Below are positions 38,559 to 48,117 of a DNA stretch of 64,000 nucleotides, in pieces (the stretch's first letter is position 1; every line of letters starts with the position of its first letter). Below the pieces are notes generated by a model that saw nothing but the letters and a program-made list of their open reading frames with translations, did not search any database and had not been told where the DNA came from. The position numbers were made by a program, and so were the translations under genes. Origin of the DNA: Corallochytrium limacisporum (lineage: Eukaryota > Opisthokonta). The DNA is taken from assembly GCA_002811645.1 (NCBI GenBank), contig PDIP01000010.1, positions 193,063 through 257,062 of the forward strand, written 5' to 3'.

Positions 38559-41222
38559 ATGGGGTTGCCTGGGGCCTACGAGCGAAACGGGCGTAATGTC
38601 CAATACGGTCGCAATAGTTTTATCAGAAATGTACCTACCGCACTGTTCTGGTTATTGGTACTCTTCGTCTCTTTTGGACTTGTGGTGAACATGTTCGAGG
38701 GAGACTGTGTCGAAGAGGGCGATTCTTCTGTCGAGTATGAAGCCCACTGGGTTGTCAACGACAATCGTGACGACGTGACTCAACTATGGCGTGTCGCTGG
38801 ACAAGGAAACAGTCAGGTCAACAATGGTCCGGGTGAAGCACCTGAGGACTTTAAGGATCTCACGAACTACGACGTTCAGGATAATGACGGTCCTATAGTT
38901 AGGATAGACGCTGAACACAAAATTGACAAAGTTAATGAGGACTCGGATGATAGTGAGGAACCAACCAACGCTGAGAACAGGGGCAGTGGTGCAGGAATTC
39001 CTGCCTACAATCCCAACACTGGTTTTGTTGACAATGTGGACAGGTACCTTGAAAATTTGGAACCACTGGAGAATCCTCCCGAGTTCATCGTCTTCCGTGC
39101 AATTGGTAACGACTTGCCCCCACGTCACGAATTGGGCCAGACCCGCACAAACATTAAATTTGTGTTGGAGCATGAGCCGCCCATGCCAGATAACTGGGCG
39201 AAGTGGTGGGTGATAAACCGCATTACGGAAAAGGAAGAAGAGGAGGCTGTCATAAGAATGCTCGAGGAACACAACCAGCAGTATATTAACATTCCGTTTG
39301 TGCTGGAGGACTTTGCTAAACTTGATTTCCGTTTCCAAGACTTTAGCGACCCTGAGTTCCTGTATAGCAGTGCTTTCGCGGACATGGACGACAAATGGCA
39401 GGCTCTGGCGGTTGATCACATCTATCAGGAGAAGAACAAATATGTCATGCACAACAATGGTGCCAGGAACATTATGTTGCGAGCAGGAAAGAAGCTCGGT
39501 GCTACTTACATCCTTCCATTTGACGGTAACTGCTTCTTTACCAAGACCATGATGAGTGATATTGAAGAAGACATCCACAAGTACCCCCACACTAAGTACT
39601 TTGTGACTCCTATGGCCCGCTATAAGAGCAATGAAGATCTGGTAGAGGACAAGAATCAGCCTGCCCCGAATCAGGAGCCTCAGATTATTTTCCGCTGGGA
39701 CTCCGAGCAGGAGTTTGATGAGCAATTCCGCTACGGTCGTCGTCCTAAGGTTGAAATGCTTGTGCGTCTCCGGGTTAAGGGACCATGGGACAATTGGCCT
39801 ACGAATGCCTGGGAGTCTAAGTGCAACGGTGGCTTCAAGCCCCTCAAGAAAATTAAGCCTAACGATGTAAAGGTTGCTGGCTGGATTGCTCGGATGTACA
39901 GCGGACGCGCACATCTTGAGGATCAGATTGTGGACCGTGGTATAAGTCGTTACGAGGGTATCCAGAGACTTCTGGACAAGCAGGACCAAAAATGGGCGAG
40001 TCGGGTTTGGGACGCGGAAAACCTGTTTATGTACAACGAAGATATCCTCTCGAAGGAGAAGGAAAAGTATCGGTCGGGAAGCGCGAATGAGCACCTCTCT
40101 GGGCTACTCGAGGAACTCCGTAGGACTGCCGAGGACTCCCTCAAACACGGACCTTTCAGTGTGGTGAATAAGAACAAGGCCCCTCCATCGAACGATAAGC
40201 ATGACTACTACAATCCTGCCCCGTACTTCTGGCCCAACCCGGAGACAGCGGATGGCATGCCTTATGTCTGGCGCGATGGTGAGCGTGTGCCTGGCACTGA
40301 ACTTTATGGTGAAGGTTCCGATGACTATGATCGTACACGTCTACAGAGCTTCTACGGCAACACCACTGCCCTAGCCCTCGGTTGGTACTTCTTTGATGTC
40401 GATGAGTACGCCGTCAAGGCAGCCGAGAATATTAAGGTCTGGTTCGTGGACGAGGAGACGCGCATGAATCCTCGTCTGATCTATAGTCAGATTCGCTGGG
40501 GCCACAATGGTAATGTTGGCAGCGCTTCTGGTGTCATTGAGACCAAGGACTTCTATTTCGTTCTCGATGCTGTGCGTCTGATCCACCGCAGCGGCAATCT
40601 TGAAGAGACTGACATGGAAGCCATCCACACCTGGTGCGCCAACCTGCTGAAATACCTGCAGGAGGAGAAGCAGGGCAAATCTGAGCGCGGGACCAACAAT
40701 AACCACGGCACCTTCTACGATCTTCAGACCGCCTCACTGGCTGCCTTCATCAACGATTTGCCTACGTTCCTTCGCATTGTCAACTGGTCCAAGATGCGCA
40801 TCGCCGCACAGTTCGAGGCGGACGGTAGTATGCCTCACGAGTTAAAGCGTACCACCTCGTTCCACTATGCTATGTTCGCATTGCATGGATGGTACTGCCT
40901 GGCTCGCTACGCCGAGGGTGCTGGTGTAGATCTCTGGAACTATTCCGTCCCAGATCGCGAGGAACCCATATTTAAAACGGCCTTGAAGTGGATTGTGCCG
41001 TACTATAAGGAGCCTTGGGAGCGTCAGCAGATTGATCCGATCGACATTGAGCGTGTTTTGCCTTTGTACTACATGGGTGTCGCACATTACCCAGAGATTC
41101 GGGATGACCTCCAGGCCGCCAGCGGACCGTTCCCTCCAAAATATGCCATCAAGCCTCGCTTCTTTGAACACAATGGTATCCACCTGTTCTGGAACCTCGG
41201 TTTGAACGACGTTGAGGAATGA
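38559..41222 (+). CDS. membrane-anchored two-domain protein: GT-like domain plus alginate lyase-like domain
   Basis: This 887-residue protein has a single membrane segment at about 26-45 after a basic N-terminus, as in a type II Golgi or plasma-membrane protein, then an acidic stalk (about 50-170). From about 174 a compact domain starts FIVFRAIGNDLPPRH and includes WWVINRIT, NNGARNIMLRAGK and a DGNCF segment. This looks like a nucleotide-sugar transferase (GT-A) core with a D-x-N/D-type metal motif, but I cannot place it in a named GT family. From about 545 to 870 an alginate lyase-like (PF05426/PL5-related) (alpha/alpha) toroid follows, with PAPYFWPNP, the NNH catalytic motif at 714-716 (followed by GTFYD) and RTTSFHYAMF. 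No intron lies between the domains. The lyase assignment is good; the glycan substrate is unknown. Confidence 0.8.
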   Translation: MGLPGAYERNGRNVQYGRNSFIRNVPTALFWLLVLFVSFGLVVNMFEGDCVEEGDSSVEYEAHWVVNDNRDDVTQLWRVAGQGNSQVNNGPGEAPEDFKDLTNYDVQDNDGPIVRIDAEHKIDKVNEDSDDSEEPTNAENRGSGAGIPAYNPNTGFVDNVDRYLENLEPLENPPEFIVFRAIGNDLPPRHELGQTRTNIKFVLEHEPPMPDNWAKWWVINRITEKEEEEAVIRMLEEHNQQYINIPFVLEDFAKLDFRFQDFSDPEFLYSSAFADMDDKWQALAVDHIYQEKNKYVMHNNGARNIMLRAGKKLGATYILPFDGNCFFTKTMMSDIEEDIHKYPHTKYFVTPMARYKSNEDLVEDKNQPAPNQEPQIIFRWDSEQEFDEQFRYGRRPKVEMLVRLRVKGPWDNWPTNAWESKCNGGFKPLKKIKPNDVKVAGWIARMYSGRAHLEDQIVDRGISRYEGIQRLLDKQDQKWASRVWDAENLFMYNEDILSKEKEKYRSGSANEHLSGLLEELRRTAEDSLKHGPFSVVNKNKAPPSNDKHDYYNPAPYFWPNPETADGMPYVWRDGERVPGTELYGEGSDDYDRTRLQSFYGNTTALALGWYFFDVDEYAVKAAENIKVWFVDEETRMNPRLIYSQIRWGHNGNVGSASGVIETKDFYFVLDAVRLIHRSGNLEETDMEAIHTWCANLLKYLQEEKQGKSERGTNNNHGTFYDLQTASLAAFINDLPTFLRIVNWSKMRIAAQFEADGSMPHELKRTTSFHYAMFALHGWYCLARYAEGAGVDLWNYSVPDREEPIFKTALKWIVPYYKEPWERQQIDPIDIERVLPLYYMGVAHYPEIRDDLQAASGPFPPKYAIKPRFFEHNGIHLFWNLGLNDVEE

Positions 41223-41351
41223 CGGGTCTCTCACTTTTGCAAAAACTATCCATTTCCATTTCCATTACATATTCGTAGAAACAATCCCAAGATAGACTTG
41301 CCGTGTTTATGTATATACTATGTAAGTGAGTCGATGGTGGGTTAAGAGGTT

Positions 41352-42431
41352 TCACATTACGACAGTAGGCTCCGCAATGGTTGCTGAAATGCCCTTGTGA
41401 GGTAAGACCTTGCCTCCATTAATATAGACCTCGTCGCTGACCGATACGTCCTCTCCCAGGACAGAAACGCCCTCCATGCGCACCCACCGTCCAATTCGGC
41501 TGCGCCAGCCGATAATGCAACCGTTGATCCAACTATGCGACTTGATGTGAACACCTTCTAGAAGAACTGCCCGACTGATGCGCACCCCATCCTCGATCAC
41601 TACATTCGGTCCAATAACAGCACCTGGTCCGATCTTACAATTCTTCCCAATCTTCGCGGTTGGATGACAGAGATTGTTTCCGATGAAGGCCTCGCCCTCA
41701 GCCAGGGATACAATACCTCGTTCCCGATAGCTCCTTAACAGTAGACCCGTACCGGTGAGGTAATCCTTGGGCTGGCCCACATCCATCCAGAAGCCTTGAA
41801 GATCCATGCAGTACAACTGGCCATCTGAAGCCATTCCCGGGAAGGTTTCCTTTTCTATTGAAGTGGGCCTCAGCTCAATGCGATCAAGGGCCTTTGGGGA
41901 GAGCAGGTAAATGCCAGCATTGATCCGGTTACCGACATAGACCTGTGGTTTTTCAACAAAACGAGAGATTTTACCGTCCGGTGCGCTCACAACCACTCCA
42001 TATTTTGAGGGCTCCTCGACCTTAGTCACCATGATTGTACCCTCTGCACCGTGGGACTTGTGAAATGCGACGAGGTCCTTGAATGGAAACTCGCAGCTAA
42101 CGTCACTGTTGAGGACAAAGAAAGGTTCACCGTCCTGTCCAAGGATGTCCCGAGCGAGTGCAAGGGGGCCAGCCGTTCCCAAGGGCTCATTCTCCAGAGA
42201 GATGGAGATCTTTACCTTGTAAGTCTCCTCAAAGTCCCTGAGCCGTCCCTCCATAACGTCTGCACGATAGTTCACTGCCAACACTATGTGATCAACTCCA
42301 GCGTTGGCAAGCGCTTCCACCTGATGCTCCATCATTGCTTTGTTACAGAATTCCACAAGAGGTTTTGGAGTACTCAAGGTGAGGGGCCTCAAGCGGGTTC
42401 CAAACCCACCGACCAGAATGAGAGCCTTCAT
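41352..42431 (-). CDS. mannose-1-phosphate guanylyltransferase (GDP-mannose pyrophosphorylase, GMPPB/PSA1)
   Basis: This 359-residue enzyme makes GDP-mannose from GTP and mannose-1-phosphate, the donor for N-glycan, GPI and cell-wall mannan synthesis. It opens with [18 protein letters not shown] (the nucleotide-binding loop), followed by [13 protein letters not shown] and [13 protein letters not shown]. The C-terminal part is a left-handed beta-helix with hexapeptide repeats ([23 protein letters not shown]), as in GMPPB/Psa1. The frame stays open 38 codons upstream to 42545, but the conserved N-terminus sets the start at 42431. It is convergent with the GT-like/alginate-lyase gene, with only 129 bases between the stops. 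No intron. Confidence 0.96.
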   Translation of the reverse strand: MKALILVGGFGTRLRPLTLSTPKPLVEFCNKAMMEHQVEALANAGVDHIVLAVNYRADVMEGRLRDFEETYKVKISISLENEPLGTAGPLALARDILGQDGEPFFVLNSDVSCEFPFKDLVAFHKSHGAEGTIMVTKVEEPSKYGVVVSAPDGKISRFVEKPQVYVGNRINAGIYLLSPKALDRIELRPTSIEKETFPGMASDGQLYCMDLQGFWMDVGQPKDYLTGTGLLLRSYRERGIVSLAEGEAFIGNNLCHPTAKIGKNCKIGPGAVIGPNVVIEDGVRISRAVLLEGVHIKSHSWINGCIIGWRSRIGRWVRMEGVSVLGEDVSVSDEVYINGGKVLPHKGISATIAEPTVVM

Positions 42432-43502
42432 ATTTTGCGGTTGTGTTATTCTTGATGTCCCGAACAGACGTGAAAATGATACATGTCCGTTAGAAGCCTG
42501 AGTAGAATACTGGCACACCATCTGTAAATACCACAACCCGTTCATTGCCCCATGTCAGTTCAAGAACAAGCACGAGAGGACTCATTTTGCGCCGCCATTG
42601 AAAACAGTTCCATAACTGTGTTCAACGCCCGCTGCCCACGTATCCCTGTGCTCCTTCCGACCCCCTTCTGAACAGCCATCGGAGCAACTGCTGCCCGGAT
42701 CAAACTTCCAAAAGGGCGGAAAACAGTAACAATAGCAGGTTCGTGTTTAAGGCGCCACGAACCGGGCCGGTGTCTGAGGAACCGGAATGCCAAGAATTTC
42801 GTCAGCGTTTTCAATAGTTATGTATGCAAAAACAACTTCACGGGACCGAAAAAGGGTTACGGATATGCACAAAAGGGGAGTTAAAGGGTTCATAATCTGA
42901 TGGCGTGGGCACAGCCGCTACGACTCTTCCTTGCAATTTGCGTGGACTACTTGGCCCACTAGCTTTGCTGCGGCCGGGTCACAAAGGAGTCCGAGCGGAG
43001 CACCTTAATACTCGCAGGAGAATCTAGTACCTCTGGTTTCCGTCTCCCCTACCCTCCCCCCCCCCGGGGAGGAGGAGGGCCCGCGGGGCAAGTTCAGTAT
43101 TTGCAAGCAAATACTGCACTCGTGCTGTAAGCTGAGCCGTGTCCGGATTGCTATAGTGAAATAATCAGAGGAAAGCAAAGCAATTTCGTGGACTGGGAAG
43201 CTGTGTTCGCACGGGGTGAATAGACAGGGTGGGAGGCGGGCGAGTGCGTTCGGTCGCCCGTAGAGATCCCAAGTGACGGACAGGGGCCGCGAGTACTCGG
43301 AGCCCAAATTATCAAGGTACGTTAATTTCATCTATGTACATTGACTTTGAGAGCCAAACACAATCTTTTCTGATATATGTGTGGTTTGCTTACATGACCG
43401 GATGTGACAACTCGGGTATGGAGGAATGATGGCAAAAGTACAGTCTACCGAATCATGAGTCATCTCAAATCGGAACAGTAAACCGCCCAGCTTCTGATGA
43501 CC
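42432..43502. other. intergenic region with a C/G-tract hairpin
   Basis: This is the upstream region of GMPPB. A C-run followed by a G-rich complement (about 43044-43086, with CGTCTCCCCT before it) forms a strong inverted element resembling that at 17122-17160. No gene is supported. Confidence 0.5.
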
Positions 43503-44179
43503 ATGGAATCTTGGTTGAAAGAGCAGATCGAGGGATCCAGTCCAATATTTGCTCCGACGTCTGACGATTGAGAACAATAGACGGTACCGAGCAGCGACCT
43601 CTCGCCAGCAGCAAGATGGAAACGTTGCCGGGAAAGTGAGCCTTAGCTGGGGGCCTTACATGCGATCAAAGTCAAGTGCTGCAGCAAGACAATCTTTGAG
43701 TCTCACGAAACAGACAGAAATAGATTTAACTGCAGAAAATCAATCGAATAGAAGGTCACCGACCAAGGTACACCATTCAGTTAGGACGGAATGGCCCAAA
43801 CGCGCAAGACCATTTGAGACTTCAGCTCCGACACCAAGGCTCGGCGCTATCAGACATGCCTCCTTGGACAGCGCCATCAGTAAAGAGGCCGGGATACCAC
43901 GAGTCTTCAATGATGATTCAAAGTCGTCTTCTTATGCTGATCAGGACGAGGACGAATCGAAGACTTCGGACAGATACAAACCCAGAGCTCGAATGCGAAG
44001 GGTGTGCTGATACCAGCTGTGCAAGGAATTCTAGTGAAGGGCATCGACCAGGACACCATGTATCTAAAGTCGAAAATGAATTATCGGGTGAGTTAGAGAC
44101 CGCGCAGACGTACAGTGGGGTCAACATATTGGAGATCCGAAGGACGATAGACGTCGAAATATGTTTCTTGCTGGCATAA
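43503..44179 (+). CDS. possible low-complexity hypothetical gene (frames broken)
   Basis: Several overlapping rightward frames look mildly protein-like. An ATG at 43503 opens 22 codons (MESWLKEQIEGSSPIFAPTS...) before a stop. A second frame from about 43549 to 44010 is Ser/Arg/Lys-rich and ends in an acidic DQDEDE stretch, and a third frame continues to 44179. They might be exons of one gene with unrecognised introns, a gene with frameshifts, or non-coding sequence. I recognise no domain and give it low weight. Confidence 0.2.
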
Positions 44180-44259
44180 TGATTATGTATGGAATTTAAT
44201 ATAGTAACATGTGAGTGACTGTGAGGGTGTGAGATGTAAATCGTAACAAGAGAGAGTCG

Positions 44260-44880
44260 TTATGCCTTTAGGGCCTCCAGACGCGCCTTCATGTCTTCTT
44301 CTTCTTCTTCCTCTTCCTCCTCGGGTTCAGGGTTGACCTTGCTGACTTCACCCCCTGCGGACAGAATTCCCTCTGTCAGTTCGCGCATGACTGCTTCAAC
44401 TTCCTCATCCGCAGCCTCTTCAATATCTTCGTCATCAAACTGCAGAGTTTCATCGAGCATTTCTTCTATAATGCCAGCCTTCATCATTTCTTTCTGCATT
44501 TCTTGCATCTGTTTGCTGATTGCGGGGAGCTTTACTAACTTATTCATGGCTTTCATGACGTCCGTACTCTTCTGTAATTGACCCGCCATCTTGGCCATAC
44601 TAAGTTGATTCTGCATTTGCATGCTCACACTGTGCATCTGTGCCTTCGTTGTATGCAACTTATTCACTTGGCGACGGCTGTTTACTACCTCCTTGGCCAA
44701 GATACGACATGATGTCTTGTCGCCCTTCTTTGCAGCAATCTTCATTGATTGTTTCACTTTATTTTCTTCCCGCTGAATGTCACGAATTTGACGGTCTATT
44801 TGGCGCTCCTCCTGTCGCAGCTTGCGCTGCCATTCGCGCACCTTCTCCTCCGGTGTCTTCGATTTTCCAAAGAGCCCCAT
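44260..44880 (-). CDS. VPS24: ESCRT-III subunit VPS24/CHMP3
   Basis: This is a 206-residue Snf7-family protein. It starts MGLFGKSKTPEE, has the basic helix pair with IDRQIRDIQREENKVKQS (a near-exact CHMP3 signature), then LQKSTDVMKAMNKLVKLP and MMKAGIIEEMLDETL, followed by an acidic region and a C-terminal MIT-interacting motif (MKARLEALKA). VPS24 co-polymerises with Vps2 in ESCRT-III during endosomal sorting and membrane scission, and the tail recruits Vps4. The frame extends upstream to 44922 with ATGs at 44892 and 44880; the family N-terminus MGLF supports 44880. No intron. Confidence 0.95.
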   Translation of the reverse strand: MGLFGKSKTPEEKVREWQRKLRQEERQIDRQIRDIQREENKVKQSMKIAAKKGDKTSCRILAKEVVNSRRQVNKLHTTKAQMHSVSMQMQNQLSMAKMAGQLQKSTDVMKAMNKLVKLPAISKQMQEMQKEMMKAGIIEEMLDETLQFDDEDIEEAADEEVEAVMRELTEGILSAGGEVSKVNPEPEEEEEEEEEDMKARLEALKA

Positions 44881-45332
44881 GATTCCCGACATGTTTATCG
44901 TTCCGTCACACAAATGACCCACTCTATCATATCAGCATTTCAGGACTTGGCAAAAATGCGACTTGATTTGAGATCGCACACTTGAAATAATTTAAGGACC
45001 TTGGTCGAGGAAACACGACTCCAAGCCACAAAGCACCCAAGAGCAACCTACAACCGCTACTTTTCGAGGCCAAATCACCCTGATCGCACCAGAGGAGAAA
45101 CCTCTCCTAGCAGTTCTTTCACCGCAACTCGACCTGATTGAAACGCTCCGTATGTACTTTAGCAGGATCTCCTAGTTCCCTCCACAGATGTTTCCCCTCT
45201 GCCAGACATCAGAATCGCCTCGTCAAAGTCTAGACCACTGAAAGAAATGGACCCTGTCATTTGCCTTAGAGAGCGAGCACGGGCGCCTCAGTAATCACGA
45301 CGTGGGCTGGTCCCATCGGAATCCCTCCCTAT

Positions 45333-45337
<5 letters not shown>

Positions 45338-45395
<58 letters not shown>

Positions 45396-45483
45396 NNNNN
45401 NNNNNNNNNNNNNNNNNNNNNNNNNNNNNNNNNNNNNNNNNNNNNNNNNNNNNNNNNNNNNNNNNNNNNNNNNNNNNNNNNNN

Positions 45484-45544
<61 letters not shown>
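45338..45544. repeat. (CA)n microsatellite with an internal assembly gap
   Basis: Uninterrupted CA dinucleotides run from about 45338 to 45395 and again from 45484 to 45544, with 88 Ns between. It is almost certainly one long simple repeat that the assembler could not span, so the true array length is unknown. Confidence 0.97.
45396..45483. other. assembly gap (88 N) inside the (CA)n array
   Basis: This is a run of N with CA repeat on both sides, so the gap was caused by the simple repeat. Confidence 0.99.
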
Positions 45545-45546
<2 letters not shown>

Positions 45547-46062
45547 CCCGGCTAGCGCTTGCTGACTTTCTCTTCGAGACTACCAAATACTCAAAGCGTG
45601 CCACAGAGTGATCACCCACAGGAACACATCGAATGACTGACTACGCGGACGAGCAGGTGAATGCAAATAGAATGGGAGAGACTCTCGAACAAATTCCATG
45701 CAGTCACTAGAGCTTCAAGAATCCGCCCGCATATTCCACCGCAGTTTCTCTAGCCGGAAACACATCGGAAAGGGGGCGCGGGAAGGAACGCAAGAAGAAT
45801 CGACATTTGGGAAGGGGGGGTTTTTTCGGTTATGGTCCCACTTCGTCAGTCGGAGCGCTTTGCGGACGATAGGGTCCAGCGGAACTGGTATGTCCTTGCC
45901 GAACTGGTTTACAGTTTAGCGAGGAGCAAGTGCTCCTATTTGAGAAAATGATCAACATGTTTTCAAACAATGAATTCCCTTCACTAACTGCAGCAAGAAT
46001 TCGTTTGCGGGTTGCGGGACAACAACAGCAGACAAACAGGAATGTAATTGCTTGAGTACAAA

Positions 46063-46968
46063 ATGTCAACTAACAGAACACCTGATGAAGTCGTCAGTAC
46101 AGGCACTGGCGACGTGGCATTAGCACCTGCACAAATTGATCATGAAACAGCGGAACAGCCAACCGTGGACGTTGAGCAAATTTTGCACGGGGAAGACAAT
46201 GCCAGCGAAGTAGTTGCACACAATCGGTCATCCGAAGACAAAGGTAAAGACCCTGCGCCGTTAGCGCATGACTTGTTAGATTCCTCGGCGGAAGAAACTG
46301 AAACAGAACAACGGCCACAGAAACGACAGCGGACACTAGAGCAGACAGAACAACAGCAGGAAGATGCTATTGACCTCACTACTGTCGCTGATACACAGCC
46401 CACTGCGTCGGTAGCGGACGAAGTGATCGAGATCATTGACGACGATAATGATGACGATGATGATGTAGTAGTAGTCCGGGTAGAGGAAGGACCAGCGCCA
46501 CGCCGGTCTGCGAGGCTTCAGAACCATCCTCTTCTTGCCGCCATTCAAAGTGGGCGAGGCCTCAGGACTGGTCGGAGACCGGTCGGAAGCAATTCCATGT
46601 TCGGCTTCTTCCATCAACTAGTAGGCTCGCCCATGGATCTCACGTCATTACGTAATATGTACCCTGCCCCTACGCGATTTGAAAGCTCTGCTCCAGATCC
46701 AGAGCCCGTAGAAAACGCACCACCGAGACCCGAGGATCCTGAAATTGCCAAGATGAATGAAGAGGCAGGTCTCTCCAACAGAAAGCTAGGCAAGGGGGGT
46801 GGTCTCACCTGTCCCATTTGCAAGAGTGAGCCCACTAATGTATACTCAACGTGGTGCGGACACATATTCTGCTACGATTGTATCTACAACATGGTCAAGA
46901 TCAACAAGAAGTGCGCAATTTGTAGACAGAAAGTGACCATGAAACAGATTCATCCGTTGTACACATAG
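46063..46968 (+). CDS. RNF4-like RING ubiquitin ligase (probable SUMO-targeted, Slx8 class)
   Basis: This is a 301-residue protein. The C-terminal C3HC4 RING has all eight ligands (Cys250, Cys253, Cys265, His267, Cys270, Cys273, Cys284, Cys287), and the protein ends 14 residues later in HPLYT, like the conserved C-terminal HP(I/L)Y of RNF4, where the Tyr packs on donor ubiquitin. Upstream are hydrophobic clusters flanked by acidic residues that look like SUMO-interacting motifs: AIDLTT, VIEIIDD and VVVVRVEE (about 100-143). An NLS-like KRQR (about 87-90) precedes them. This is the layout of SUMO-targeted ubiquitin ligases, which ubiquitinate poly-SUMO proteins in DNA repair and proteotoxic stress. 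The track opens at a TTG; the ATG at 46063 gives the natural N-terminus MSTNRTPDE. Confidence 0.85.
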   Translation: MSTNRTPDEVVSTGTGDVALAPAQIDHETAEQPTVDVEQILHGEDNASEVVAHNRSSEDKGKDPAPLAHDLLDSSAEETETEQRPQKRQRTLEQTEQQQEDAIDLTTVADTQPTASVADEVIEIIDDDNDDDDDVVVVRVEEGPAPRRSARLQNHPLLAAIQSGRGLRTGRRPVGSNSMFGFFHQLVGSPMDLTSLRNMYPAPTRFESSAPDPEPVENAPPRPEDPEIAKMNEEAGLSNRKLGKGGGLTCPICKSEPTNVYSTWCGHIFCYDCIYNMVKINKKCAICRQKVTMKQIHPLYT

Positions 46969-47076
46969 GTAAGGCATGACTATCATCATCTATACATGAC
47001 CATATAACATACTGTTTATCCATGAGAATTTATGCTCAAGCGCGCTGTACAATTAAAATTTGTGTGTAATCTACAT

Positions 47077-47562
47077 CTATTTCACAGTGCGGAACTCCGA
47101 TTCAATGTCGCTGATCATGGTCGGTTCATTATTCTTTTCGTCATATTCTGCCCAATCACCCTCAGTGAGGTCGACATCTTCAAAAGGAGTACCGGTCTCA
47201 GCACCCTTGCACTTCCATCCATCGCGGACTTCGAATACCACCGGTTCAATGCCCCGGCAATCCATCACTAGAATGCAGGCCGGAGATCCAGAGTGGTCCT
47301 CGGTGTATGGCTTGACGGTGTCGGGCAGAATGTCAATTGAAGATTGCCGGCTGCAAAGTTTGCATTTGTAGACAAAGTTTGCCTCACCGCGGCTGCCAGG
47401 TAATTCAAAGGTCTCGGTCTTGTTAATTCCGACAAACTTTTCGCTTTCTTCCCCACAATTACCGCACTGTACCTTGAACATATAGTTGAAGTCCTCGCCA
47501 TCCGGCTGAAGATCTGTCACGTTGGTCAGAGTGGCGTTGAAGTACAAACCAACTTTCACCAT
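47077..47562 (-). CDS. CXXC zinc-binding protein, CZIB/C1orf123 (UPF0587) family
   Basis: This 161-residue protein matches the CZIB family along its length: an N-terminal ATLTNVTDLQPDGEDFNY, Cys33-x-x-Cys36 (CGNC), Cys67-x-x-Cys70 (CKLC), and a C-terminal DLTEGDWAEYDEKNNE. The four Cys should bind one zinc ion at the interface of two beta-barrel domains. The family is conserved in eukaryotes and its role is poorly defined; the human protein has been reported to bind a heavy-metal-associated-domain partner (copper chaperone for SOD). It is convergent with the RNF4-like gene, 108 bases between the stops, and divergent from the DusA-type gene. Confidence 0.93.
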   Translation of the reverse strand: MVKVGLYFNATLTNVTDLQPDGEDFNYMFKVQCGNCGEESEKFVGINKTETFELPGSRGEANFVYKCKLCSRQSSIDILPDTVKPYTEDHSGSPACILVMDCRGIEPVVFEVRDGWKCKGAETGTPFEDVDLTEGDWAEYDEKNNEPTMISDIESEFRTVK

Positions 47563-48117
47563 GACTCCGCGGTTACAACAATACAGACAGACACACGTTT
47601 AACATTCCTTGGTTTGCCGCCATGTTACTGGATTGGTGCAGATATGCACGACTGGAAATAGCTCTTGAATTACTTTGTATGCCCAGAGACTTGTTGGTCT
47701 GCAACAAGTGGCTGTTGAACGACTTAGCCCCTTCGATTGTGAAAGTCCCGTATATTGTACGCTTCGTGTCCATAGTCAAAAAATGGTCGGGGACGGGTTT
47801 TCGATAGTGGATGTGCCAGTGCGGGAGCCAGACACATAGACCCGCCTGCCTCCGCAATCAATAAGTTTTCTCGCTTCCTTACACCGCCTTCAAGCCCCCA
47901 GGGGCGTGCACGCGGGTCGTGTGGAATCTTAACTTGGGTCTCATTTGGGGATGATGCTACTTCGAATCTGTAGGTGAGTTTCCTTTGGTGCATGTTTATA
48001 AAATATGGAGACATCTTAGCACCATTACACAGAACCTCTTTTCATCCGCAGAAATTAATCCGGATAAAGCCTCTGTCACTATGTAAGTCATCGCCCTTGG
48101 ACACCAACGCGGCAGCA
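47563..48117. other. divergent promoter region with a possible 5' UTR intron
   Basis: This lies between the CZIB start and the chosen start of the DusA-type gene. A strong donor (TAG|GTGAGT, GT at 47974) and acceptor (TCCGCAG, ending 48051) could define a 78-base intron. Translation of the joined sequence meets a stop at once, so it would be a 5' UTR intron. Confidence 0.4.

Larger units (their letters stand above)
44881..46062. other. intergenic region between VPS24 and the RNF4-like gene, with a microsatellite
   Basis: This 1.18 kb divergent spacer contains the (CA)n array and its assembly gap (listed separately). Apart from the promoters of the two genes I see nothing else; the open frames in it come from the repeat. 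Confidence 0.5.

Noticed and set aside
38784-40094. 436-codon leftward frame opposite the GT-like/lyase gene
   Set aside because: Antisense shadow; the rightward frame has a membrane anchor and lyase motifs.
45288-45619. Frames of Cys-Val or Thr-His repeats
   Set aside because: They are translations of the (CA)n microsatellite across Ns.
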